Positions 1-7,302 of a DNA stretch of 64,000 nucleotides are shown here, piece by piece. The stretch's first letter is position 1; every line of letters starts with the position of its first letter. The stretch covers positions 62,001-126,000 of the forward strand of contig NZ_FNEE01000004.1 of the NCBI RefSeq assembly GCF_900099905.1. Direction: 5' to 3'. The position numbers and the translations under genes are program-made. The notes under the pieces were generated by a model. The model ran no database searches, was not told where the DNA came from, and worked only from the letters and a program-made list of their open reading frames with translations. The DNA comes from Mesorhizobium muleiense. Lineage in GTDB: Bacteria; Pseudomonadota; Alphaproteobacteria; Rhizobiales; Rhizobiaceae.

Positions 1-90
1 GCGGGCCTGGGTTTGGTCAGGTTGCGGAAGAAGCCGAATGACATGGCCGGAACGATACGTGATTCGAGGAAAACGAATAGAACAAAAAAG

Positions 91-118
91 AAACGGCGCC
101 GCTGACGCGACGCCGTTT
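91..118 (-). terminator. Intrinsic terminator after the DUF2852 gene
   Basis: An 8-bp GC-rich stem (AAACGGCG at 91-98 with CGCCGTTT at 111-118) is flanked by A-rich sequence on the left, which is a T-run on the minus strand, and by T-rich sequence on the right. It could act in both directions. It lies 31 bases beyond the stop of the minus-strand DUF2852 gene. Confidence 0.75.
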
Positions 119-148
119 TTGATTATTATTTATGTCGAGGCAAGTGAC

Positions 149-619
149 TTACTCGTCAAGCAGGCCTGGCGTGGATTTGCCACCGCCGGTTGTGGGTCCG
201 CCGGTTGTGGGTGACGTCGACTTGTTGCGGTTCGCCATGAAGCGGTCGAACTCTTCCTGGTCCTTGGCGCGACGCAATTCCCTGGCGTATTCGTCGAACT
301 CGCTCAGCATCTCGTCGAGCTTGCGGCGCTCTTCATTGAGCCGCTCGAGTTCTTTTTCGCGCCAGTCGTCGAAAGCGACGTTGCCGGTGCGGGCAGAGCC
401 GTGGCCCCAGCGCGCCGCTTTGTCGGAACCGCGGCGGCAGCCGGCGAAGATGCCGTCGGTCGCGCGGTTGACGTCGCGCTTGAAGCCGTCAAGCCGGTCG
501 CCCCAGATGATGTAGGCGAGCATGGCGAGGCCGAGCGGCCAGAACACCATAAAACCGATCACCATCAGAGCGATGGTCGCCGGCGTCCAGGCCGGACGGA
601 TCAATGCAGATGTGTTCAT
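149..619 (-). CDS. DUF2852 domain-containing small membrane protein
   Basis: The 156-residue protein has one hydrophobic segment near residues 15-38 (ending in AMLAYIIWGDR), followed by a charged, probably coiled-coil region rich in E, R and K around residues 88-130 and a Gly/Thr/Pro tail. This matches DUF2852, a family of unknown function common in rhizobia. A good ribosome site (GGGAG, 5 bases before ATG) supports the start. It is monocistronic, with the terminator at 91-118 just beyond it. The membrane segment and coiled coil are read from sequence; no activity is known to me. Confidence 0.8.
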   Translation of the reverse strand: MNTSALIRPAWTPATIALMVIGFMVFWPLGLAMLAYIIWGDRLDGFKRDVNRATDGIFAGCRRGSDKAARWGHGSARTGNVAFDDWREKELERLNEERRKLDEMLSEFDEYARELRRAKDQEEFDRFMANRNKSTSPTTGGPTTGGGKSTPGLLDE

Positions 620-736
620 TTTCTCCCAATCCTTCAGTTGGAGACAGCCAATCCCGGCTGCGTGGAATCGAAATGGGATGAGAAAAACGGCGATTCAAGA
701 CAGTGTCGGCCAAAACCGGACAAGCGTTTGAAATGA

Positions 737-1879
737 TTATCGCTTTTTGAGCGTTTCAAGGAAAAGGACGACCAGGCCCGCAATCAGCCCCCAGAACGCC
801 GCACCGACGCCGAACAGCGTCAGCCCCGAGGCGGTGACGGCAAAGGTGACGGTAGCGGCCATGCGTTCGCCGTCTTCCTTCAAGGCGATCGACAGCGCGT
901 TGGCGAGCGGCGCCATCAGCGCCAGTCCAGCGACAAGCACGATCAGGCTCTGCGGCAGCACGGCAAAGATCGCCACCAGCGAGGCGCCGAAAATGGCGAA
1001 GACGAGGTAGGCAAGCGCGTAGAAGGGACCGGTCTTCCAGCGCTCGCCCGGATCGGGATGCACGTCGGGGCCGGTGCAGATCGCCGCCGAGATCGCCGCC
1101 AGATTGGTGGTCGAGGCCCCGAATGGTGCCGACAGCAGTGAAAGCAGGCCGGTGACGCCGATCAGCGGGCCGGGTTCCGGGTGGTAGCCCGCCGCCCTCA
1201 GCACGGCGAGGCCGGACAGGTTCTGCGAGGCCATGGTGACGAGATAAAGCGGCAGCGCCAGGCCGATGATCGCCGTGACGGTGAACTGCGGCGCAATCAG
1301 CGTCAATGTCGAAAGTTCCGGGGTCGGCAGACCACCGACCCGGCCGGTGAGGAACGCGGCAGCGCCGCCGCCGATCAGCACCGCCAGCACCGAGAGCGCC
1401 GGATTGAACAGGCGGATGACAAAGAAGGCGGCGATCAGCGGCAGGATCAACCACGGGTCGACGGGAATCGCCTTCACCGCATTGATGGCGAAGGTGACAA
1501 CGATGCCGGCGAGCATCCCCGACGCGACCGAGGCCGGTATCCTGGCGATCAGCTTGGTCAAGGGCCTGAACAGGCCGGTGGCAATCAGCAAAATCCCGGT
1601 GACGATGAAGGCGCCGACGGCCTCGTTGATCGAAAAGCCGCTCGATGCCGCGATCAGCGCCACCCCCGGCGTCGACCATGCGGCGATGACCGGCATCCTG
1701 GTGCGCCACGACAGCCACAGGCTCTCGATCGCCATCGCGAGGCAGATCGCCATCACCCAGCTCGCGGTTTCGACTTGCGTCGCGCCGACTGCCTTGGCGG
1801 CGGCGATGACGATGGCCAACGTGCCGCCGAAGCCGACAATCGCGGCAACGAAGGCGGATACCGGAATGGAAATGCGCAT
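737..1879 (-). CDS. benE: BenE-family benzoate/H+ symporter-like transporter
   Basis: The 380-residue, very hydrophobic protein has about 11-12 predicted membrane segments and the family hallmarks: an N-terminal glycine-rich segment, PVIAAWSTPG near residue 63, and the loop SAPFGASTTN near 250. BenE proteins import benzoate with protons across the inner membrane, but no benzoate genes lie nearby, so the real substrate is uncertain. The gene starts 3 bases after the stop of the hydrolase at 1883-2659, so the two are almost certainly co-transcribed and may be translationally coupled. Length fits the family. Confidence 0.8.
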   Translation of the reverse strand: MRISIPVSAFVAAIVGFGGTLAIVIAAAKAVGATQVETASWVMAICLAMAIESLWLSWRTRMPVIAAWSTPGVALIAASSGFSINEAVGAFIVTGILLIATGLFRPLTKLIARIPASVASGMLAGIVVTFAINAVKAIPVDPWLILPLIAAFFVIRLFNPALSVLAVLIGGGAAAFLTGRVGGLPTPELSTLTLIAPQFTVTAIIGLALPLYLVTMASQNLSGLAVLRAAGYHPEPGPLIGVTGLLSLLSAPFGASTTNLAAISAAICTGPDVHPDPGERWKTGPFYALAYLVFAIFGASLVAIFAVLPQSLIVLVAGLALMAPLANALSIALKEDGERMAATVTFAVTASGLTLFGVGAAFWGLIAGLVVLFLETLKKR

Positions 1880-1882
1880 GTC

Positions 1883-2659
1883 CTAGCCTGCCTGCCGCAC
1901 GATGGCATCGACCGCCCGCACCAGCATGTCGAGATCCTGAGGCCGCGACAGGCGATGGTCGCCGTCGGGGATCAGCGACAGCGTGACGTCGTCGGCCGGC
2001 AGCAGGCCGACCAGTTTCAGCGCATGGCTCGGCGGCACGTCGGCATCGGCCAGCCCTTGCAATATGTGGACGGGGCAGTGGGTGTCGATCGGCCCTGTCA
2101 GCACCCGGTTGTTGCGGCCGTCCTCGATCAGCGCTCGGGTGTAGATGTAAGGCTCGGCCGAATAGTCCGACGGCTCCTCGAAAAAACCTTTTTTGGCAAG
2201 ATCGCGCTTCTGCGCTTTGGTCAGCGCCGGCTCGACCAACTCGGCGGTGAAATCCGGCGCCGGCGCTAGAAGCACCAGACCGGCGATGCGGTTCTCGCCT
2301 GGCGTGTGCAATTCCTGGCGCAATTCCTGGACCATGCGCAGCGCGATCCATGCGCCCATCGAGGAGCCGACCAGGATTTGCCTGCCTTGCGTGAAATGAT
2401 TGAAGACGGCGAGACTTTGCGAAAGCCAGTTCGAGACGGTGCCGTCCGCAAAGGCGCCGCCCGATTCGCCGTGACCGGAATAGTCGTGACGCAGGAAAGC
2501 CCGGCCTTGCCCGCTCGCCCATTCCGCCAGCTTCTCGGCCTTGGTGCCCAGCATGTCCGACTTGTAGCCGCCGAGCCAGACAATGCCTGGCTCGGCACCC
2601 GCAGCGCGCCTGACAGCGATGCTGGTTCCGTCGACGTTGAGAAAAACCGGTGCGGTCAT
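1883..2659 (-). CDS. Alpha/beta hydrolase
   Basis: The 258-residue cytosolic protein has the alpha/beta-hydrolase fold signatures: YSGHGESGG near residue 60, the nucleophile elbow GSSMG near 98, and a late Asp-Gly-Asp-His (DGDHR near 236) that supplies the catalytic His. It resembles short serine hydrolases of the palmitoyl-thioesterase ABHD10 type, but the substrate cannot be read from sequence. A strong GAGGAG ribosome site precedes the ATG. It is the first gene of a pair with the BenE-like transporter and may process what that transporter brings in (inference). Confidence 0.8.
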   Translation of the reverse strand: MTAPVFLNVDGTSIAVRRAAGAEPGIVWLGGYKSDMLGTKAEKLAEWASGQGRAFLRHDYSGHGESGGAFADGTVSNWLSQSLAVFNHFTQGRQILVGSSMGAWIALRMVQELRQELHTPGENRIAGLVLLAPAPDFTAELVEPALTKAQKRDLAKKGFFEEPSDYSAEPYIYTRALIEDGRNNRVLTGPIDTHCPVHILQGLADADVPPSHALKLVGLLPADDVTLSLIPDGDHRLSRPQDLDMLVRAVDAIVRQAG

Positions 2660-2870
2660 GGCTCACTCCTCACGCAGGTCTTTTGACACAGCGGACGGTT
2701 CAACGAAAAGTGCTCGGCAACTTTCTTCGTTTGGTGCAGGCAGAAGTCAGGGAATAGGTGATTTCCTGTGAGCGCTGTGCTATTGACTCCGGCCGCGCGC
2801 TCACCACATTGGCGCGTTCGCAATTCTGAATTGAAAACCCCGAACGAAACGGCTCAAGGAGACCACGACC

Positions 2871-3407
2871 ATTCGCAGACCTTTCAAAGCAACGGCGCCC
2901 ACCAAGGAGGGCCCGCGCTCCAACCGTGACATCCGGGTTCCCCGGGTCCAGCTTATCGACGCCGAAGGCCACAACCATGGCGATGTCTCCATCAACGACG
3001 CATTGCTGCTCGCCGAAGAGGCTGGGCTCGATCTGGTCGAGATATCGCCCAACGCAGTGCCGCCCGTCGTAAAAATTCTCGATCTCGGCAAGCTGAAATA
3101 CGCCAACCAGAAGAAGGCGGCCGAGGCGCGCAAGAACCAGAAGGTCATCGAGATCAAAGAGATCAAGATGCGCCCGAACATCGACAGCCATGACTACGAG
3201 ACCAAGATGAAAGCGGTCCGGCGGTTTTTCGAGGAAGGTGACAAGGTCAAGCTGACATTGCGCTTTCGCGGCCGCGAGATGGCGCATATGGAACTCGGCA
3301 TGCAGCTTCTGAACAAGGTTCGCGAGGAAGTTGCACCCATCGCCAAAGTCGAAGCCGAACCGAAGCTCGAAGGCCGCCAGATGATGATGGTGCTGGCGCC
3401 CCGCTAA
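2871..3407 (+). CDS. infC: Translation initiation factor IF-3, starting at AUU
   Basis: IF-3 binds the 30S subunit, prevents premature joining of 50S and rejects non-canonical start codons. The reading frame is open upstream of the first TTG at 3003 and encodes a normal IF-3 N-terminus ([17 protein letters not shown], then [10 protein letters not shown]). The only start giving a full 178-residue protein is ATT at 2871, with a strong AAGGAG at 2856-2861 and a 9-base spacer. An AUU start is the classic autoregulatory feature of infC in enterobacteria, because IF-3 discriminates against it. The N-terminal domain with the [11 protein letters not shown] segment and the C-terminal domain with [10 protein letters not shown] are both intact. 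Confidence 0.95.
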   Translation: MRRPFKATAPTKEGPRSNRDIRVPRVQLIDAEGHNHGDVSINDALLLAEEAGLDLVEISPNAVPPVVKILDLGKLKYANQKKAAEARKNQKVIEIKEIKMRPNIDSHDYETKMKAVRRFFEEGDKVKLTLRFRGREMAHMELGMQLLNKVREEVAPIAKVEAEPKLEGRQMMMVLAPR

Positions 3408-3423
3408 GCGATTCCGCCAAAGC

Positions 3424-3452
3424 AAAGGCCGCTTCGGCGGCCTTTTGTTTGT
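3424..3452 (+). terminator. Intrinsic terminator of infC
   Basis: A perfect 9-bp stem (AAAGGCCGC / GCGGCCTTT) is closed by a UUCG tetraloop and followed by a T-rich tract (TTTTGTTTGTTTTTG). It begins 17 bases after the infC stop, so infC is separated from rpmI-rplT at the transcript level. Confidence 0.9.
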
Positions 3453-3532
3453 TTTTGTCTTCGCCATGATTTCTCCGCAAGTTGCATCGACAAGGATTCC
3501 GGTTGCCGGTCCTCGCGGCGAAAGGTTTGTCC

Positions 3533-4177
3533 ATGGCCGCTGCGGCACGTTCTCCGATTGAAAGATCGTTCGACGAAATGGGCCGCTATCAGCGGCGCCG
3601 GCGCGTCCTGCTGGCGCTGCTGATCGGTGCTTTTTGCGCTTTGCTGATCTTCGGCGGCTCCACGCACGATGAACTAGGCCACGAACGCATAGAGGGGCAG
3701 TACGGCATCGCCCTGATACTGATCGGGATTGGCGGCCGGCTCTGGTCGATCCTCTATATCGGCGGCCGCAAGTCGGCCGAACTGGTTGCTACCGGCCCAT
3801 ATTCGGTGATGCGCAACCCGCTGTATTTTTTCTCCACCATAGGGGCCGCCGGCATCGGCGCCCAGACCGGCAGCGTGATCGTCTCGGTGGCGTCGGCGGT
3901 TTTGTGCGCGGCCGCGTTCTACATCGTCACGCTGCGCGAGGAACGGCATTTGACGACCGTGCTCGGGGCGCCGTACAAGGACTACATCGCACGGGTGCCG
4001 CGGTTTTTTCCCAATCCCCGGCTTTATCGCGATCAGGCCGAGGTCACCTTCACACCGCGCATTTTTAATCACACGCTGCGCGACGGCTTGATGTTCGTGG
4101 CTTCCGTACCGTTTTTCGAACTCATCGAGTCCGGACAGGAAAGAGGCGTAATTCCCGTCCTCTTCTGGCTGTATTGA
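3533..4177 (+). CDS. Isoprenylcysteine carboxyl methyltransferase-like membrane protein (copy 1)
   Basis: The 214-residue integral membrane protein carries the ICMT/PEMT-type signature GPYSVMRNPLY (residues about 91-101) followed by membrane segments and the C-terminal loop RVPRFFPNP. Family members methylate small hydrophobic or lipid substrates with S-adenosylmethionine; the bacterial substrates are mostly unknown. The start at 3533 is preferred over the upstream GTG/ATG frame because AAAGG lies 7 bases before it. It is the first of two tandem paralogues (next at 4229) that sit between infC and rpmI. Confidence 0.75.
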   Translation: MAAAARSPIERSFDEMGRYQRRRRVLLALLIGAFCALLIFGGSTHDELGHERIEGQYGIALILIGIGGRLWSILYIGGRKSAELVATGPYSVMRNPLYFFSTIGAAGIGAQTGSVIVSVASAVLCAAAFYIVTLREERHLTTVLGAPYKDYIARVPRFFPNPRLYRDQAEVTFTPRIFNHTLRDGLMFVASVPFFELIESGQERGVIPVLFWLY

Positions 4178-4228
4178 GCTGCGGATGCCGCGATCGCGGG
4201 CAAGTTCCTCGACGATTGGATTCCCGAC

Positions 4229-4885
4229 ATGCTCAATGAAGTTAAATCTGCGCAGGCCGATCAAGCGCAGGCCAGGCGTGCGCTGGGCAGGTATCAGCAC
4301 GCGCGCAGGATGGTGCTTGCCGCCCTCGTGGTCGTCATGTTCGCAGCGCTGCTGTTTGGCCAGTCTGCTTTTCCTCCCGAAAGCGTGCCGCACGAAACGA
4401 TCGAAATGGTCGGCGTCCTGCTGATCTTTCTCGGTATTGTCGGGCGCTTGTGGTCGACGCTCTATATCGGCGGACGCAAATCCTCCGAGGTGGTTACCGG
4501 CGGACCCTATTCGATCACCCGCAATCCGCTCTATGTCTTCTCCTCGATAGCTGCCGCCGGCGTCGGCGCACAGATGGGCTCGATCACTGCGGCGATCGGT
4601 TTCGCGGTGATTTGCGCCGCCGCCTTTCATGTCGTCATCCTGCGCGAAGAGACGTTCCTGAAGGAGGCCTTCGGAACGCCATTCCAGGCCTATATGGCGC
4701 GAGTGCCGCGCTTTTTCCCGAAGCTTTCGCTGTATCAGGAAGGCGACACCGGCGGCTTCAAGCCGCGCCTGCTGCGGACGACGCTGCTGGACGGACTGGT
4801 GTTCCTCGTCGCCATGCCGTTTTTCGAATCGATCGACGCCGCCCAGCAATCGGGCATACTGCCGGTGCTGTTCCGTTTCCCATAG
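4229..4885 (+). CDS. Isoprenylcysteine carboxyl methyltransferase-like membrane protein (copy 2)
   Basis: This 218-residue paralogue of the preceding gene shares RLWSTLYIGGRKS, GPYSITRNPLY, GVGAQMGS and RVPRFFPK, so the pair arose by tandem duplication. It lies in the same reading frame as copy 1: a single TGA (4175-4177) and 17 sense codons separate the two. The ATG at 4229 has only a weak upstream ribosome site, so translation may depend on termination of copy 1 (inference). The substrate is unknown. Confidence 0.75.
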   Translation: MLNEVKSAQADQAQARRALGRYQHARRMVLAALVVVMFAALLFGQSAFPPESVPHETIEMVGVLLIFLGIVGRLWSTLYIGGRKSSEVVTGGPYSITRNPLYVFSSIAAAGVGAQMGSITAAIGFAVICAAAFHVVILREETFLKEAFGTPFQAYMARVPRFFPKLSLYQEGDTGGFKPRLLRTTLLDGLVFLVAMPFFESIDAAQQSGILPVLFRFP

Positions 4886-4953
4886 GCCCATTGTGTGTCG
4901 GCACAGGGTGTTGCACGCCGGCCCGCTTTGACGTATAGCACCGCCGTTCCCAA

Positions 4954-4985
4954 AAACCGCCCGGCAGGGCATGCCGTGGCGGTTT
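4954..4985 (+). terminator. Stem-loop in the rpmI leader (terminator or r-protein leader element)
   Basis: An 8-bp outer stem (AAACCGCC / GGCGGTTT) with an inner GGCA/TGCC helix is followed by CATTTGCTTTTC. It lies 75 bases upstream of rpmI. It may end read-through from the methyltransferase genes or act as an autoregulatory L20 leader; the sequence alone does not decide. Confidence 0.5.
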
Positions 4986-5059
4986 CATTTGCTTTTCGGG
5001 CTTTGGTCGGCCTGAAGCGAACAAAAAGCGCGATGATGCGCACATAACGGAGTAGCAAA

Positions 5060-5263
5060 ATGCCCAAGATGAAGACCAAGTCAGCCGCCAAGAAGCGGTT
5101 CAAGATAACAGGTACGGGTAAAGTCCTGTCGGCTGCGGCCGGCAAGCGTCACGGCATGATCAAGCGTTCCAACAAGTTCATTCGAAATGCCCGCGGCACG
5201 ATGGTTCTGGCTGAACCGGATGGCAAGAAGGTCATCAAGAATTTTCTGCCGAACGGCCTCTAA
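5060..5263 (+). CDS. rpmI: 50S ribosomal protein L35
   Basis: The 67-residue basic protein begins [15 protein letters not shown], the L35 signature, and ends with NFLPNGL. It binds 23S rRNA in the large subunit. A GGAG ribosome site lies 7 bases before the ATG. It forms an operon with rplT 37 bases downstream. Its usual partner infC lies 1.7 kb upstream, separated by a terminator and two methyltransferase genes. Confidence 0.97.
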   Translation: MPKMKTKSAAKKRFKITGTGKVLSAAAGKRHGMIKRSNKFIRNARGTMVLAEPDGKKVIKNFLPNGL

Positions 5264-5300
5264 GGCATTCGGTCTGGACAAGTTTTAAGGAGATCATGAC

Positions 5301-5702
5301 ATGGCACGCGTAAAAAGAGGCGTCACCTCGCACGCCAAGCACAAAAAGGTCCTGAAAGCCGCCAAGGGTTTCTACGGCCGCCGCAAGAACACCATTCGCA
5401 TCGCCAAGCAGGCGGTGGAAAAGTCGCTGCAGTATGCCTACCGCGACCGCAAGAACCGCAAGCGTTCGTTCCGCGCTCTGTGGATCCAGCGCATCAATGC
5501 CGCGACCCACGAGCATGGCCTGACCTATGGCCGGTTCATCGACGGTCTCAACAAGGCCGGCATCGAGATCGATCGCAAGGTCCTGTCGGACATGGCCATT
5601 CACGAGCCGCAGGCATTTGCCGCCCTTGTGGCCAAGGCCAAGGTCGCGCTCGAGTACCTCAAGAACACCACGCCGAACGCTTTTGAAAGCGCTGTAGCCT
5701 AA
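5301..5702 (+). CDS. rplT: 50S ribosomal protein L20
   Basis: The 133-residue basic protein begins [19 protein letters not shown], typical of L20, which binds 23S rRNA early in assembly and in other bacteria also represses its own operon. The ribosome site TAAGGAG is strong. It is followed by an attenuator-like structure and pheS. Confidence 0.97.
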   Translation: MARVKRGVTSHAKHKKVLKAAKGFYGRRKNTIRIAKQAVEKSLQYAYRDRKNRKRSFRALWIQRINAATHEHGLTYGRFIDGLNKAGIEIDRKVLSDMAIHEPQAFAALVAKAKVALEYLKNTTPNAFESAVA

Positions 5703-5772
5703 CCAGCGCCTTCCCAAGCACATCGACACTTGATTTGGGAAACCCGCGCTGGCAGGGCTGGCGCGGGTTTTT
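5703..5772 (+). promoter_or_regulatory. Terminator/antiterminator leader between rplT and pheS
   Basis: A 9-bp GC-rich terminator stem (AACCCGCGC at 5741-5749 with GCGCGGGTT at 5761-5769) is followed by TTTTTCTTT. Its left arm can instead pair upstream: CCAGCGC at 5703-5709 is complementary to GCGCTGG at 5746-5752, enclosing a TCCCAA/TTGGGA hairpin (5712-5717 with 5735-5740). The two folds exclude each other, as in transcription attenuators. No obvious Phe-rich leader peptide is seen. Confidence 0.6.
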
Positions 5773-5797
5773 CTTTGCCTTCAATCGAGTCTGAAAC

Positions 5798-6883
5798 ATG
5801 AGTGACATGGAAACTCTCGAAAATTCCCTGATGAGCGACATTTCGTCGGCCGCCGACGAGCAGGCGATCGAAGCCGTGCGTGTTTCAGCGCTCGGCAAGA
5901 AGGGCTCGGTCTCCGAAATGCTGAAGACGCTCGGCTCGATGAGCGCAGAAGAGCGCCAGATAAAAGGCCCGGCGATCAACGGTCTCAAGAACCGCATCAC
6001 CGAGGCGCTTACCGCGCGCCGCGCCGAACTCAAGGACGCAGCGATCGCATCACGGCTCGCGGCGGAAAAGGTCGACGTCACACTGCCGGTGCGGCAATCG
6101 CCGGCCGAGCGCGGCCGCATCCATCCGATCAGCCAGGTCAGCGACGAGATTGCCGCGATCTTCGGCGACCTCGGCTTTGCCATCGCCGAAGGTCCCGATA
6201 TCGAGACCGATTACTACAATTTCACTGCGCTGAACTTCCCGGAAGGCCATCCGGCGCGCGAGATGCATGACACCTTCTTTTTCCAGCCGGACGAGAAGGG
6301 CGACCGCAAGCTTTTGCGCACCCACACCTCGCCGGTGCAGATCCGCACCATGGAGGTGCAGAAGCCGCCGATCCGAATCGTCATTCCCGGAAAAACCTAC
6401 CGCCAGGATTCCGATGCCACGCACTCGCCGATGTTCCATCAGGTCGAAGGGCTGGTGATCGACAGATCAGCCAACGTCGCCAACATGAAATGGGTGCTGG
6501 AGGAGTTCTGCAAGGCCTTCTTTGAGGTACGCCAGGTCAAGATGCGTTTCCGGCCGAGCTTCTTCCCGTTCACCGAACCCAGCATGGAGGTCGACATCCA
6601 GTGCGACCGTTCGCGGCCGGGCGAGGTGCGCTTCGGCGAAGGCTCCGACTGGATGGAGATCCTCGGTTGCGGCATGGTCCACCCCAATGTGCTGAGATAT
6701 GGCGGGCTCGATCCCGACGAATATCAGGGCTTTGCCTGGGGCATGGGCATCGATCGCATCGCCATGCTGAAATACGGCATGCCGGACCTGCGTGCCTTCT
6801 TCGACGCCGATGTGCGCTGGCTGTCGCATTACGGCTTCCGGCCGCTCGACATGCCGACGCTGTTCGCAGGCTTGAGCACATGA
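5798..6883 (+). CDS. pheS: Phenylalanyl-tRNA synthetase alpha subunit
   Basis: The 361-residue catalytic subunit of the (alpha-beta)2 enzyme charges tRNA-Phe with phenylalanine using ATP. It has the N-terminal coiled-coil tRNA-binding arm (residues 1-100) and class II motifs: [11 protein letters not shown] (motif 1/2 region), [16 protein letters not shown], and GWGMGIDR-like motif 3 ([17 protein letters not shown]). Its stop overlaps the next start by ATGA, so the GFA gene is translationally coupled to it. The region just upstream can fold as a terminator/antiterminator. Confidence 0.97.
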   Translation: MSDMETLENSLMSDISSAADEQAIEAVRVSALGKKGSVSEMLKTLGSMSAEERQIKGPAINGLKNRITEALTARRAELKDAAIASRLAAEKVDVTLPVRQSPAERGRIHPISQVSDEIAAIFGDLGFAIAEGPDIETDYYNFTALNFPEGHPAREMHDTFFFQPDEKGDRKLLRTHTSPVQIRTMEVQKPPIRIVIPGKTYRQDSDATHSPMFHQVEGLVIDRSANVANMKWVLEEFCKAFFEVRQVKMRFRPSFFPFTEPSMEVDIQCDRSRPGEVRFGEGSDWMEILGCGMVHPNVLRYGGLDPDEYQGFAWGMGIDRIAMLKYGMPDLRAFFDADVRWLSHYGFRPLDMPTLFAGLST

Positions 6884-7302
6884 CAGCGGCCCACACCGGC
6901 GGCTGCCGCTGCGGCGCCGTGCGGTTCGAGGCTTCGGCCGAACCGCACCATGTCAGCTATTGCCATTGCGGCGATTGCCGGCGGGCCAGCGGCGCGCCGG
7001 TATCGGCCTTCGTCGGCTTCATCACCGAGCAGGTCGCCTTCACGGGCAAGGCGCTGAAGATGTTCGAGAACGGGCCGGTGACGCGCTCCTTTTGCGGCAT
7101 CTGCGGCTCGCCGATCGCCTATGTCGATGAGCGGCTGGCCGACCACATCTATTTCATGCTCGGCGCCATGGACATGCCGGCCTATTTCAAGCCGACGCAC
7201 CACGCCCATGTGCGCGAGCAGCTTCCCTTCGTGCACATGCCGGATGACTTGCCGAGATATCTGAAGACCAGCGTGCCCAGACCAGACGGAACACAGTCAT
7301 GA
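6880..7302 (+). CDS. GFA-family zinc protein (glutathione-dependent formaldehyde-activating-like)
   Basis: The 140-residue protein has the GFA/CENP-V zinc-binding cysteines: [11 protein letters not shown] near residue 7, YCHCGDCRR near 27 and FCGICGSP near 66. Some GFA proteins bind glutathione and condense it with formaldehyde; for most members the role is unknown. The gene overlaps pheS by 4 bases at its start and pheT by 4 bases at its end (ATGA both times), so it lies inside the pheST operon and is translated with it. I cannot say whether it has any role in Phe-tRNA synthesis. Confidence 0.85.
   Translation: MTAAHTGGCRCGAVRFEASAEPHHVSYCHCGDCRRASGAPVSAFVGFITEQVAFTGKALKMFENGPVTRSFCGICGSPIAYVDERLADHIYFMLGAMDMPAYFKPTHHAHVREQLPFVHMPDDLPRYLKTSVPRPDGTQS

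Noticed and set aside
1..44. Possible start of a minus-strand gene at 44 (MSFGFFRNLTKP).
   Set aside because: Only 14 codons are visible, no ribosome site is seen and nothing in the fragment is recognisable.
756..2666. Minus-strand ORF of 636 codons spanning the transporter and hydrolase genes in another frame.
   Set aside because: It is Arg/His/Gly-rich shadow coding typical of GC-rich genomes; the two real genes in the other frame have clear families and ribosome sites.
2783..2811. Sigma-70 promoter TTGACT-17-ACATTG upstream of infC.
   Set aside because: The -35 is good but the -10 hexamer is poor; start mapping would be needed.
4175..4228. Readthrough or selenocysteine at the TGA between the two methyltransferase copies.
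   Set aside because: Each copy is a complete protein of family length, and no SECIS-like structure was evident. In-frame placement alone has a one in three chance.
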